In this document: positions 31,247 through 41,282 of the stretch, piece by piece | How the letters are laid out: each line of letters begins with the position of its first letter | Position numbering within the stretch: the first letter of the stretch is position 1 | Source: a virus | Length of the DNA stretch: 49,784 bases | Direction: 5' to 3' (one strand) | Virus record (IMG/VR): IMGVR_UViG_3300047554_000623 | Span: 1-49,784 of that record | Translations under genes and position numbers: made by a program | The notes under the pieces: generated by a model | What the model was told of the DNA's origin: nothing | The model's input: only the letters and a program-made list of their open reading frames with translations | Database searches by the model: none

Positions 31247-34200
31247 CTTGGCCGCTGAACATGACGCAACGCACGAACGGCCAAGCCAAGCCGGCGCGGG
31301 ACGTGAAAGACCTGTTGGGACCGGCGAAGACGCGGCGGTATATGTCGCTGTCCGCTCAGTACCAACAGCGGCCACGTGAATTGCCTCCGCTCAATTTCGA
31401 GATGATCCGGGCGATGCTCTTAGACCCGGCCGTCCGTCTCGGACTGGCGATGCGTACGGCTCCCATGCAGGGGATTGAATTCGCCTATCCTGGCAAGGCG
31501 GGAGCCGACGGGAAGCCGCAATGGATACCGGGCGTCGCTGCCAAGCGGCCAGAAGTCGGCGAGTTCGTGACGCGGCAATTCAAGCGGATTTGGCTGCACG
31601 GCCTCGATGACGTGCTGACGGCTCAAGTCTGGGGCTGGTCTGCCGGCGAGGTCATGTATCGCACGACATCCCGCGGCACGGTGGAGATTGATTGCCTGTT
31701 GGGACGGCACGCGGTCGATACGCGGGCGCTGTTGGTCGATGGCGAGAAGTGCGGCGTGAGGGTGCAACGCGTACCGGGCTGCGGCGACGTTGACTTGCTG
31801 TTCCCAAAAAGCTGGTTCCATTGCCATCGTGCGGAAGCCGGCGCCCATTACGGGACGACAATCCTGATGGGAGCGTACTCGCCGTGGGCGGACAAGGCGT
31901 TCCAGGGTGGAGCCACGGACGTGCGGCGGCTGTTCATGCACGCCGACGCGTACGGCGGCAAGGATATGACCTACCCGGATGGGGTGACGATTATCAACGG
32001 GGAGGAAGTCGCCAACCGTGACTTGGCGTTACAAGTGGTGGAGCAACTGCAAGCCGGCGGCGTGACGGTCAGGCCGACGCAAGTACGGGAAGGCGTTGAG
32101 CAGTGGCAACTGACGCGAGCGGCCATTCCCGGCAACCCCGCGCACATTCTCCAGTACCCGAAAGATTTGGACACGGAAATCTTTCACGGGCTGGAAATTC
32201 CTGACGACGTGATTGAAAGCGACTCGGGCGCGTGGGCCGGCAAGCGAATCCCGATGGCGGCGTTTTTCTCGGCGTTGGATACATGGGCCACGGGATTGAT
32301 TGGCGACCTGGACAAGCAAATTGTGCAACCGCTGGTGAAGCTGAATTTCGGGCGGGCGGAAGAATACGCAGTGATGCACAAGCCTCTTGCTCAACAGGCG
32401 ATGGAGCAGCAAAGCCAAGCGGGTGAAGGCCAGCAGGGTCAACCGGGCCAACCGGGATCGCAGGCGGGCATGGGTCAACCGCAACCGCGATTACCGGGGC
32501 CTGGCCAACCGCCACCAGCCGCCCGGCCGATCGGGATGAGCCTCGACCCGGAGCTGGCTGTAGGCGAGGGCGTGCTGTCGGCGGCCGAGCTGGTGCAAGC
32601 GGCGCTGAAGGTAATGCGAATGGGCGCCGTTCATGCGCCTGCGGGTGGCGTGACCATCAACGGCAAGGATTACAAGGGCGGCGAGTTCATCCCATCGGAT
32701 GAAGTGGAGAAGGCGACGCCGGAGGAGCGGGCGAAACTGGGAAAGCCGAAACAGAAGGGCCTGTCGTTCGGTGACGACGATGAAGACTTTGCCTTGCGGA
32801 ACGAGCCGAAGCGAGTCAAGCAAGAGCAATTCGAGACGACGGGCGTCGGGCGACAAAAGAAGCTGTTTTCGGGACTGGATGCACTGCCGGGACAGCAAGA
32901 CCTGTTCGACGATCTGGATAAGCCACGGGAGGATAAAGAGCCGGAAGCAAAGCCAGAACCGCAATCGGAAGCGAAAACGGTAGGCACTGAATCGGAAGCA
33001 CGCGGACAAGGAGCACGCCGGTCGCGGTCATCGGTTCATTTTGACAAGCCGATTACCGGACCAAGCGGTGCTAGTTTGTCGTCCTACGACTGGAAATGGA
33101 TGTGGGAGGAAAGCCCGGAATACGACGATCCACGGCGGGTAAGCAATTGGGACGAAGCGGAGAGAAACGAGCAAACTGGCAAGGACGTAGTGCATCAATT
33201 CCACGTGAGAGATGCCAAGGGACAGCCGCATGTAGTTAGCCTGGAAAGCGCCTTGAAAATGCTGGGATTTACCAAGGGTGATCCAGGAATTGGCAAAGTC
33301 AAAAACTTGGCAATGGCTTCCATGCAGTTGGCCGAGCAGCAGCAAGTTCACGAGCGATTACTTAGCACGCCGGAAGCGGAACGCGGCTATGCACACGAGT
33401 ACACGGTGCAAGGCAGCGACTTGAAACTAAAGTCGCTCGAAGATCGCGTCTCGAAACTGGCGAAAGAAGCCGAAAAAGCTGCGTCCGGGGAGTCACCGGA
33501 AAGGCATTACAAGAGCCTCGCAAAAGACGTCGCGGACATGCGGGACTTGTTCCACACGAACCCCGTCTACAACCGAGACAAATGGAACCCGCACAATGTG
33601 ACGCCTAGCGGTCATCGAATTAACGATATCCTCTTAGCCAATCGAGATAAGCTCGGACTGACAAAAGAAGACATGAGGCAGGCTTACGAAGAAGGGAGCA
33701 AGATATACAAAAAGCTGATTGCTACAGGACGTTATAACGCTCTAGGGGAGTACACCGGAAAGACGCCAATTCACAGCGGCGAACAGCGAAAAGGCGAGTC
33801 GGCGTGGTCAGCGGCTAAACTTCGCAATTGGTATTTCGACAAAGGCGAGAATGCGGAGCAAGCCGTAGAGGAAGCCCGGCAATGGCTAGAAAAGTATCAT
33901 CCGAATTTTGCCATACACCCATCAAACGCGACGGAGGCCAATCCGAGCGCAGCCACTGCTATTCATGGTCGCGGGCTATTTGAAAACTATAAGTCACAAG
34001 GTGCGGTGACGGCATCGGAAGATGAAGTGCAGCAGCTTCGTGAGCGATTCAAAGGTCACAAAGCCGACTGGCGCGCGATGGCTGTGCAGCAACATGCTAA
34101 ATTGGCGAAGATTAAAAACGCCATCGAAGACGCGACCGAGGAACAGGAAACGATCCGCAATCAGTTATTAGCCGAACAAAAAGCCAATAGCAATTCCGAG

Positions 34201-36291
34201 CAAGCGCGAAAACTGGGCGAGAAACTGAACACCGCAACTAGTGTCGTTGATAAACTGCTGCGCCAACACCAAGACGAAGACGCCTACCGGCGATTGGCTG
34301 TCGAGAAGGCCGTTAAGGCCGGCAAGACAATCCCGGACGATATCTTGAACGAGTATGGCGATTTGAAAAAGCCGGCCACGCTCGCCATCCGCATGGAAGC
34401 CGACGGCACGCGCTGGATCACGATTGGCAGACGCAAGGACGGCGAAGACGAGCACGCGGGTGGCTTCCCGGTCCAGATTAGCGCGGACGGCGAGATTCTC
34501 AAGGGCGGGCCGAGTGGCTTGCGTGGGAAGAAACTCAGCGAGGTCGGCGACTACTTCGACGGGCTACGGAAGGAACGCGAACAGTCGGGCGCTGACAAGT
34601 TCGCGGAAGTATCGGGGTACTTTGACCAGCGTGGCGAATCGGCCGCGAGACTGAAGCCGGAGAATGCTCCCGGCAACACCCGCAGTTGGAAGCGGATCGT
34701 CGCGCACCAGGCCGAGCAATGGGGTATGGAACCTACCGACTACGAGCAGGCCGCGAAAGACGCGTGGCAGGAAGAAACCGACCGGCACCACGAACGGGAA
34801 GCGGCGAAGACGTACGCACGCCAACGGCTGGACCTGACGCAAGCCGACGTGAACCGGCTGGAGAATCAGGGGTTTGACGCGGGCAGCAAGCACAAGCGTA
34901 TCAAGGGCCTCGATAAAGTGAGCCGCGAGTTGGCCAACCAGTATCCCGGCCTGGGCTGGGGTGGCGGTTACGACGACGACGACCAGCGGATGGATTACGA
35001 TTCGTTGGTTTGGGAGTTGATCCGGGAGGGCAAACAGGAATTGCCGAGCAAGACAAGCCGGGAGTTCCACGAGCAGGTGGACGCCTTCATAGGTTCGGCG
35101 TGGCGGGCTGGAGGATCGCAGTATATGGCGTTACGTCTATCCACGGACGCCGAGGGTCACGAGCACAAAGGCAAGGGGCCTGGAGGGGGACAGTTTACGA
35201 GCGGGGGAGGTAGTGGCGGAGGCATTTCCAAGGGGCCACACATAAGCGAGGCGCATCGCACCGCAATGGAAGCGATGGGTTACGACAAAAAGCACATTGA
35301 CGCATTTTCCAAAGCGGTGACATCGCAGGACACAAAGCGAATCAAAGAATTTACCGAAGACCTAAAGGAAACAATGGCTTACGGTGACGATGAAGACAAA
35401 GCACATGCAAAGGACATATTGACGTGGGCTAATACAGCTACCAAACCGCGAGTAGGAAAAACGGCCAAGACCAAACAAGATAGTGATGTGCCTCCGTTGA
35501 AACCGGGACACATTCGTTTATTCCGGGCTGCCAACGATGACAACGTCGACGCGGGCTATAGTTTTTCAACCGAGCTAGAAACGGCACAATCCTACACCAA
35601 CAACCCAGGATTTGGCGGTAATACGATCTATCGTGTCGATATAGACCCCGGAAAATTGCTGGACGTATCCGACGCCGACGATTTATTTAGCGCATTGTCG
35701 GAAGCTGCTGGAATGGACCTGATTCCAGAACAATACGCGCACCACGCCCAACGAGTTCTGGCGACTGATCCGAAGGTGCGAGAGGCATTGGCTGAAAAGG
35801 GTTATGAATGGGTAAAGTTTACGGACGATTTCCCGGAAGGTGCGATTACGTACACGCCAGTCAGCGTTGAGGCGGCAGAAAAGGCTGGCGAAGATATACA
35901 GGAGCACGGCAGCGACCCTAAAACGTCCAGTCGTATGTCGTCATCCTTCACGGAGTCCGACCATCCGCGCGACGACGACGGGAAGTTCACAAGCGGCGGA
36001 GGATCGACAAAGCACGGTCCAACCGACATCAAATCGGCTGTTGCCAAAGTGCTTTCCGGCGACAAGGGTAGCAGCATCGGCAGCGGTGACGCGGCCATGA
36101 TTTCTCTAGAAGACGTGCGACGACACTTGCCGCACTATTCCAAGGAAGAGTTGGACGCCGAGATTCTCAAGCTACGCGAATCCGGTGAATGGACGCTGGA
36201 GCCGGCACACGGCCGCACCACCGAGACGATGCGCGGAGCCGGCATCAAACAGGGCAAGGACAACTTTATCTGGCTGGTGAAAGTCACGTAA
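31243..36291 (+). CDS. portal protein fused to a multi-domain effector-like extension
   Basis: A 1682-residue protein. Residues 1-420 are a DUF935-type portal (NFEMIRAMLLDPAVRLGLAM, VWGWSAGEVMYR, IPMAAFFSALDTWATG); ordinary portals end near 450-550. After a Gln/Pro/Gly linker (about 380-430) come modules separated by linkers: GGVTINGKDYKGGEFIP (about 468-484), GPGGGQFTSGGGSGGG (about 1311-1326) and HPRDDDGKFTSGGG (about 1574-1587). Between them are acidic coiled-coil regions, a segment RWITIGRRKDGEDEHAGG (about 1056), an ADP-ribosyltransferase-like segment (about 1420-1540; HIRLFRA, GYSFSTELETAQSYT, YRVDIDPGKLLDV), and a winged-helix-like end (about 1619-1682; MISLEDVRRHL...ELDAEILKLRESGEW). 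This recalls polyvalent proteins injected with phage DNA. Start at 31243 from the ATGA overlap; ATG 31228 is possible. Confidence 0.8.
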   Translation: MTWPLNMTQRTNGQAKPARDVKDLLGPAKTRRYMSLSAQYQQRPRELPPLNFEMIRAMLLDPAVRLGLAMRTAPMQGIEFAYPGKAGADGKPQWIPGVAAKRPEVGEFVTRQFKRIWLHGLDDVLTAQVWGWSAGEVMYRTTSRGTVEIDCLLGRHAVDTRALLVDGEKCGVRVQRVPGCGDVDLLFPKSWFHCHRAEAGAHYGTTILMGAYSPWADKAFQGGATDVRRLFMHADAYGGKDMTYPDGVTIINGEEVANRDLALQVVEQLQAGGVTVRPTQVREGVEQWQLTRAAIPGNPAHILQYPKDLDTEIFHGLEIPDDVIESDSGAWAGKRIPMAAFFSALDTWATGLIGDLDKQIVQPLVKLNFGRAEEYAVMHKPLAQQAMEQQSQAGEGQQGQPGQPGSQAGMGQPQPRLPGPGQPPPAARPIGMSLDPELAVGEGVLSAAELVQAALKVMRMGAVHAPAGGVTINGKDYKGGEFIPSDEVEKATPEERAKLGKPKQKGLSFGDDDEDFALRNEPKRVKQEQFETTGVGRQKKLFSGLDALPGQQDLFDDLDKPREDKEPEAKPEPQSEAKTVGTESEARGQGARRSRSSVHFDKPITGPSGASLSSYDWKWMWEESPEYDDPRRVSNWDEAERNEQTGKDVVHQFHVRDAKGQPHVVSLESALKMLGFTKGDPGIGKVKNLAMASMQLAEQQQVHERLLSTPEAERGYAHEYTVQGSDLKLKSLEDRVSKLAKEAEKAASGESPERHYKSLAKDVADMRDLFHTNPVYNRDKWNPHNVTPSGHRINDILLANRDKLGLTKEDMRQAYEEGSKIYKKLIATGRYNALGEYTGKTPIHSGEQRKGESAWSAAKLRNWYFDKGENAEQAVEEARQWLEKYHPNFAIHPSNATEANPSAATAIHGRGLFENYKSQGAVTASEDEVQQLRERFKGHKADWRAMAVQQHAKLAKIKNAIEDATEEQETIRNQLLAEQKANSNSEQARKLGEKLNTATSVVDKLLRQHQDEDAYRRLAVEKAVKAGKTIPDDILNEYGDLKKPATLAIRMEADGTRWITIGRRKDGEDEHAGGFPVQISADGEILKGGPSGLRGKKLSEVGDYFDGLRKEREQSGADKFAEVSGYFDQRGESAARLKPENAPGNTRSWKRIVAHQAEQWGMEPTDYEQAAKDAWQEETDRHHEREAAKTYARQRLDLTQADVNRLENQGFDAGSKHKRIKGLDKVSRELANQYPGLGWGGGYDDDDQRMDYDSLVWELIREGKQELPSKTSREFHEQVDAFIGSAWRAGGSQYMALRLSTDAEGHEHKGKGPGGGQFTSGGGSGGGISKGPHISEAHRTAMEAMGYDKKHIDAFSKAVTSQDTKRIKEFTEDLKETMAYGDDEDKAHAKDILTWANTATKPRVGKTAKTKQDSDVPPLKPGHIRLFRAANDDNVDAGYSFSTELETAQSYTNNPGFGGNTIYRVDIDPGKLLDVSDADDLFSALSEAAGMDLIPEQYAHHAQRVLATDPKVREALAEKGYEWVKFTDDFPEGAITYTPVSVEAAEKAGEDIQEHGSDPKTSSRMSSSFTESDHPRDDDGKFTSGGGSTKHGPTDIKSAVAKVLSGDKGSSIGSGDAAMISLEDVRRHLPHYSKEELDAEILKLRESGEWTLEPAHGRTTETMRGAGIKQGKDNFIWLVKVT

Positions 36292-37328
36292 TGCCCGACA
36301 ACCGCAACACTCCCGCCGATCGCATTACGGGCCGTGGGCTCATCACGGCCGAAGCCATCTACGCCAACATGCGTAAGCGGCTGCTGGATGTGCTAGACAA
36401 GCGGGCGCGGTTCGCGACGTTCCCCCAATTGGAAAGTATGGCCCGCGACATCATGCGGGAGCAGGAGCCGCTATTCGCTCGCCACTTGGCCGACACGCAA
36501 CTAGCGGCGTGGCTGGCGGGATACAAGCAGCAATCGGACGACCTGCCACCGTGGACCGTGGAGGACTTGGCACCGCCACCCGGTAGCCCGCCACCGTCAG
36601 GCGCGTTGTGGCCGTGGGAAGAGGAAGAGCCCATCGTACGCTTCCCGTTACTCGAAGCGGCGGCCGAGCGGCTTAGTGAACGCGGTGTCCTATCACGTGA
36701 GGACTTCGACGCTGCATCGGCGACGATCAAACAGCAGTCGTTTACCGTGGCTGGTGACCATACCGAATCCACCCTTAACGCCATCCGTGACGTACTGGTG
36801 AGCGATATCAAGGAGGGGACGAGCCTGAAGGGGTTTCGCGCGACGATCGAGGACGTGTTGAACGGCTCGCCGATCGGGCCGGCACACTTGGAAAACGTGT
36901 ACCGAACCAACGTCCAAGGTGCCTTTCGTGACGGGCGGGAAACGCTGCTGGCGGACCCGATCGTCTCGGAAGTATTCCCGTATCAAGAGTACGTACCAAT
37001 TCACGACGCACGGACACGGGAGGAACACCTAGCGTTAGGCTCGCTCGGGCTGAACGGGACGGGGATTTACCGGCGTGACGACCCCATGTGGGACCAGTTT
37101 ACGCCGCCCTGGGATTACCAATGTCGCTGTGGCACAATCCCGATGACGATCCGCGACGCGGCCGAACGGGGCGTCAAAGAGGCTCAGGAATGGCTGGAAA
37201 CCGGCTTCCCGCCGATCCATCCCGAATGGCGGGCACAGTACATTCCGTTCGAGTCTAAGCCGGGATGGGGACAACGTGGCGGACGTACGGGAGCGACAAG
37301 CCGCATGGCACTGGAGCCGATAGCTTGA
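36291..37328 (+). CDS. Mu gpF-like head morphogenesis protein
   Basis: A 345-residue MuF-family protein. NVYRTNVQGAFRDGRETLL, then PYQEYVPIHDARTREEHLAL and FTPPWDYQCRCG form the conserved MuF signature, with the late CRCG pair. It normally follows the portal gene and helps DNA exit or head maturation. Start by TAATG overlap with the giant portal gene. There is no toxin fused to it, unlike many MuF proteins; the extra domains are on the portal instead. Confidence 0.9.
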   Translation: MPDNRNTPADRITGRGLITAEAIYANMRKRLLDVLDKRARFATFPQLESMARDIMREQEPLFARHLADTQLAAWLAGYKQQSDDLPPWTVEDLAPPPGSPPPSGALWPWEEEEPIVRFPLLEAAAERLSERGVLSREDFDAASATIKQQSFTVAGDHTESTLNAIRDVLVSDIKEGTSLKGFRATIEDVLNGSPIGPAHLENVYRTNVQGAFRDGRETLLADPIVSEVFPYQEYVPIHDARTREEHLALGSLGLNGTGIYRRDDPMWDQFTPPWDYQCRCGTIPMTIRDAAERGVKEAQEWLETGFPPIHPEWRAQYIPFESKPGWGQRGGRTGATSRMALEPIA

Positions 37329-40180
37329 CTGCCAACCGCTACCTAACTCTGGACGGCACGGCGCCCAACGTCATTGACCCTGGCCGGTTGTACGACGACA
37401 ACGCACGCGTCGGCGCGATGGATGACTTTTGGGGCAAGGCCAATAGCTTTACGACGGAGATTGGCCAAGAGCCGGGAGTGTTCTGGCTACTCGTCCCGCG
37501 GACGACCTATGCGGTGATTGCCAAAAACGATACCCATGTGGTGACGTGGTTTGACGGGACGACTCCGACACGGTTCACTAATCTGGTCATGGCCTCCGCT
37601 CAATGCGTGGCGATGGATGGCGATGCGCAAGGCGCGTACCTGATCGAACTGCGAGACGTGCGGCAACGGCTGAAGAAGGCCGGCGCTATGGTCCGCCATT
37701 ACAACGTGACGGACGCCATGCCGCGCTGCACCTACTCGGCGCTCTACCGCTACGATACGGACACGCTCAATGGTGGCGTGCCGTGGACGTGGCAAACCAT
37801 GTTTGACGACGTGTGGAGCTTCCTGCCGTCGGGAGCGGCAGGCACGGCCCCTACGCTTCCTTGGACGCCACCGCACGACCCGGAATCATGGCGGTTCGAG
37901 GGACAATCAGCGTGGGATGCAGTGGGCCTGATTCTGGACGCCTGTCAGTCGGCCATTGTCTGCGACCCGTTGACGGGCGTGCTGTCCGTCGTGGCGTTAG
38001 GTGACACGCAGACGGGCCTCGTGGCGCAACTGGCGGCGTTAGATGCCTTGCTCGACTGGAAGCCGGCGACCGACGTAGCGCGAGCGCATCGTCCGGTAGA
38101 CGTGCGGGTGATGTTCCGGGCCCGTCAGCGATCGGCGAATACCGTCGAGATGCTCGACCAGGATGATCGGTCGTGGGGGTACGTGGACGGCGCAACCGGG
38201 TTAAGCGGCGCCGAATCAAGCCGGAAGGTGGCAGTTCATTCGGACCTCTTCGACGAACGCGACGAGAACGGGGCGACGCTGAACCAGGCGGCGCTTAACG
38301 CCACTGCGGCAGCGATCGCGACGCGAGTGGCGTTGCGGTACGACGTCGCGGGCGAGGAGCGACGTAGCGAGCATCCGGGCATCGTGACGACAGTATCGTT
38401 AGGCTCGGAAATCCATCGGATGTGCTGGCGGGACTTCGGGGACGACGACGGCACGCGGACGGAGATTTGGCAGTTACGTCACTGGGGCGAGCCGACGCAC
38501 GCCGTATTAGACCGCAAAAAAGACACATGCCGCATGGCGGTGGTCAAGATCACGACCGACGGCTGGAGCACGTCCAACGGCTGGGCCTACTCGACTGACG
38601 CGGAAGTGATTCGTTATTTCACCGCGTCCAACAACTACGCGTCGAACGTGCAATGCGAAACGTCACTGACCATCTGGCACCCGACGGGCTACCCGGACAA
38701 TCACGGTAATGAAGTGCGGGCCTTGCACGCGGCCACGGGACGATTCCCAGCCAGGTTCGGCAAGGATGATTGGGCGTGGGTGGTATTCAACGCGGTATCA
38801 CAACGCTGGGAGCTGCTGGGCGAGTACGAGGACCATTGGCGGTTTGAGCTGATCCAACGGATAGTCAAGGGCGGGAGCGGCACGGCTTATCTGCGTCTGG
38901 CCAATCCGAATACGGCAGTCTGGGTGACAACGAGTCTGATTTTCACGGTCTATGATTCGTCCGAAATCGGACCGTTCAACATCGGCGATTACGGCGTTGC
39001 CAAGCGTTACGGCGACTCCAACCGCTGGGAGATTCTATTCGCGCAGAAGCCGGGCCTTGTAATGGTCAAGGCGACGCAGTGTCTTTATCCGGGCGAGACG
39101 GCTGGCGGACTTGTGATGGAATACGACATCCTGCTAGGCCGCTGGGTGGACACGGCCGAATCCGTCACGATGACCGATCCAGGGAGTTGGAATTGCCTAT
39201 TGATCGGGGAGCAGGCGTTCTGCCTACCAAACCCGGACGGCAATTACGACGTGGTGGGATCGCACGGACTGCATCGCAAAGGTAAGGCGGCGGAGGATAT
39301 TTCCTGCGGCGCCTCCGGTCGCGTGACGCTGGCGAGCGACATCACGAGCAACAGTTGCACTGGCACGCTGTCTAATTGTGAAATCTCCGCGTGCAACACC
39401 TGGGGCGAGATTCGCAAGGTATTCCAAGATGAAGAGGTCACGGTGTTTTACGCCGGCACGCGGCGAATCGAGACGCAAAACCATCGGTTGTGGGTGCTGA
39501 TTCCACATTATCATCCGCGGTGGATTGAGGGTATTTTAACGTCCGACCTGTGCCCGGATGACGTGTCCGCCTCCGTGCTAACAAATCGCTTCGCGGATGG
39601 GTGTCCGCCGATCAGTATCACAATCGCCGTCAATGAATATCACTTGTCCGGCACGTCGGGAAATCTGGTGTTGATTCTGCGGCGTGAGGATGGGGTGTAC
39701 GTCATTATTCAAGTGCAACACCGAGCGGGATACTTCGCCTACGATGTAGACGTGGACCTAAACGGCAATTGCGTCTTCAGTACCACACTATTGACCGAAC
39801 AAATCAGCTACATGGGCTGCAATAACTTCGACACCGAAAGCGCGGGACTGAATCTCGAACAAGCCGAAGTAATGACCGGCTGGAGCATCAGCCACACGGA
39901 AGGTAACCAGTCTGGCAGCGGTCTGCCGGAAGCCGGCACGTGTCAATTGACGATCACGAAAAAGAACGTCTGTGTTTTCGACGGCCCGGGAGCTGACTCG
40001 CAGACGATTATCGACCTGACGCCGCAAGTTGTGTTGCAAGATGTGGACATTGACGGGCTGTGTTTTGTCGGCACGGTGCGCGTCGTTTATCCGTTGTGCA
40101 GCGACGCGGCAGATACTGTGACGCTGTTCTGCGGGACGAATTGCGGGAGCGGATCGGGGAGCCAGTCAGGCGGACAGTAG
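37325..40180 (+). CDS. large tail-tip/adhesin protein
   Basis: A 951-residue protein with a TTG start in a TTGA overlap with the MuF gene; ATG at 37418 is the next option. Residues 1-330 look like a baseplate hub (VLLDPRTTYAV region and VPWTWQTMFDDVWSF, WDAVGLILDACQSAIVCD). From about 400 on it is Cys/Gly-rich and beta-rich, with segments like CLYPGETAGGLVMEYDILLG and ISCGASGRVTLASDI, and ends with Gly/Ser (NCGSGSGSQSGG). It probably forms the tail tip and first host contact. Confidence 0.7.
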   Translation: MTANRYLTLDGTAPNVIDPGRLYDDNARVGAMDDFWGKANSFTTEIGQEPGVFWLLVPRTTYAVIAKNDTHVVTWFDGTTPTRFTNLVMASAQCVAMDGDAQGAYLIELRDVRQRLKKAGAMVRHYNVTDAMPRCTYSALYRYDTDTLNGGVPWTWQTMFDDVWSFLPSGAAGTAPTLPWTPPHDPESWRFEGQSAWDAVGLILDACQSAIVCDPLTGVLSVVALGDTQTGLVAQLAALDALLDWKPATDVARAHRPVDVRVMFRARQRSANTVEMLDQDDRSWGYVDGATGLSGAESSRKVAVHSDLFDERDENGATLNQAALNATAAAIATRVALRYDVAGEERRSEHPGIVTTVSLGSEIHRMCWRDFGDDDGTRTEIWQLRHWGEPTHAVLDRKKDTCRMAVVKITTDGWSTSNGWAYSTDAEVIRYFTASNNYASNVQCETSLTIWHPTGYPDNHGNEVRALHAATGRFPARFGKDDWAWVVFNAVSQRWELLGEYEDHWRFELIQRIVKGGSGTAYLRLANPNTAVWVTTSLIFTVYDSSEIGPFNIGDYGVAKRYGDSNRWEILFAQKPGLVMVKATQCLYPGETAGGLVMEYDILLGRWVDTAESVTMTDPGSWNCLLIGEQAFCLPNPDGNYDVVGSHGLHRKGKAAEDISCGASGRVTLASDITSNSCTGTLSNCEISACNTWGEIRKVFQDEEVTVFYAGTRRIETQNHRLWVLIPHYHPRWIEGILTSDLCPDDVSASVLTNRFADGCPPISITIAVNEYHLSGTSGNLVLILRREDGVYVIIQVQHRAGYFAYDVDVDLNGNCVFSTTLLTEQISYMGCNNFDTESAGLNLEQAEVMTGWSISHTEGNQSGSGLPEAGTCQLTITKKNVCVFDGPGADSQTIIDLTPQVVLQDVDIDGLCFVGTVRVVYPLCSDAADTVTLFCGTNCGSGSGSQSGGQ

Positions 40181-40186
40181 GCATTT

Positions 40187-40708
40187 ATGAGCGGACCTTA
40201 TTTCTGGGGTGGGGTGCTACTATTCGATGGCGGACAAGTCGCGATGGACCCGGCTTGCTGTTGCGACGGCGGCGAATGCTGTTGCTACCGCTTGCGAGGT
40301 AAGACGCTGACCTGCGAAATGAAATGGGGCTGCCCAATCGACCCGCAGCCGGCGGTGATTACGTTTTCGTTGCCGTGGGTGGAAGCCGATAATTGTTGGC
40401 GGGGCTCGTATACTGGCTGGTGTACTAGCCCGGCGGATTTTGAAGTCGAGGCGGTTTGTTCCGCGGCGACTGGCTCGCCGAGCATTCCGGGACCGGAAAG
40501 CATTGTCTGCAACACGCACACCACACTGAACGTGCGGATCAAGGCAACCAGTAATAGCGGGTGGCGTAGCGTGGCGACGGACACCGAGCAAAGCGGGTGC
40601 CTCGACTACACCTGGGTAGACGTGTTCGACGGCGTGCTGTCGGATTCGTCTTGCTGCACGGGTTCACCAGGGGCATTGACCTATCTAAAACTGACGGGGA
40701 CACCATGA
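40187..40708 (+). CDS. Cys-rich tail-tip-associated protein
   Basis: A 173-residue protein with clustered cysteines (DPACCCDGGECCCYRLRGK, later SDSSCCTGSP). Such clustering suggests disulphide or metal binding outside the cell, as in the end of the preceding adhesin gene. The SD is weak. Probably a virion surface protein. Confidence 0.65.
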   Translation: MSGPYFWGGVLLFDGGQVAMDPACCCDGGECCCYRLRGKTLTCEMKWGCPIDPQPAVITFSLPWVEADNCWRGSYTGWCTSPADFEVEAVCSAATGSPSIPGPESIVCNTHTTLNVRIKATSNSGWRSVATDTEQSGCLDYTWVDVFDGVLSDSSCCTGSPGALTYLKLTGTP

Positions 40709-40914
40709 GCAATATTATGCTAGGAACGCTAGACGAAGACATGTTTCCTTCTTCGGAATATGTGGTGGTGACCACTACCGACACAACACTTAGCGTGAGG
40801 TCAGGAATTCGAGAATTGTGCGGCCGACGTGGCTCAAGGGTTGTGCTGGTGAGACTCCAGGAGCAGGAGCCGTGGCTTATTGTTCAAGTAGCACATGAAA
40901 AGATAACTGCATGA
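40705..40914 (+). CDS. hypothetical protein
   Basis: A 69-residue protein of mixed alpha/beta character (EYVVVTTTDTTLSVRSGI, RVVLVRLQEQEPWLIVQVAH). ATGA overlaps at both ends. Function unknown. Confidence 0.65.
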   Translation: MSNIMLGTLDEDMFPSSEYVVVTTTDTTLSVRSGIRELCGRRGSRVVLVRLQEQEPWLIVQVAHEKITA

Positions 40915-41282
40915 GCGGACCCGGCACGGAACTGGCGAACATGCTCCACTCGTTGTGGATTCGGGCGAAGCCGGAATGCCCGTGTAAACTCGTCGCGGAA
41001 TTGATGGACAGCTGGGGAGTGGACGGGATACGGGATATCGTGACCGAAGCGGATATCGACTTCATGCGGCAATGGATCGCCCGGCAACCCGTCAACGCAA
41101 TCCTGTCCGATTGGCTGGTGAATCGTTGCGACGCGGTGGGAGAAGACACGCGGTTTGACATGGTCCTGGATTGTCTCCACGAGGAAGCCTCACGTCGTCG
41201 CCTGCCGTTCAACCGGACGCTGGCCAGTCTCTTGGTCCGCAAGGCCATCCATCGCGCGAGGCTCACACGTGGCACGCTGTAG
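40911..41282 (+). CDS. hypothetical helical protein
   Basis: A 123-residue protein with CPCKLVAELMDSWGVDGIRD and further helices; it resembles small proteins encoded after phage tail-tip genes. Its 3' end overlaps the GTG start of the glycosyltransferase-like gene by 14 bases. Function unknown. Confidence 0.65.
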   Translation: MSGPGTELANMLHSLWIRAKPECPCKLVAELMDSWGVDGIRDIVTEADIDFMRQWIARQPVNAILSDWLVNRCDAVGEDTRFDMVLDCLHEEASRRRLPFNRTLASLLVRKAIHRARLTRGTL

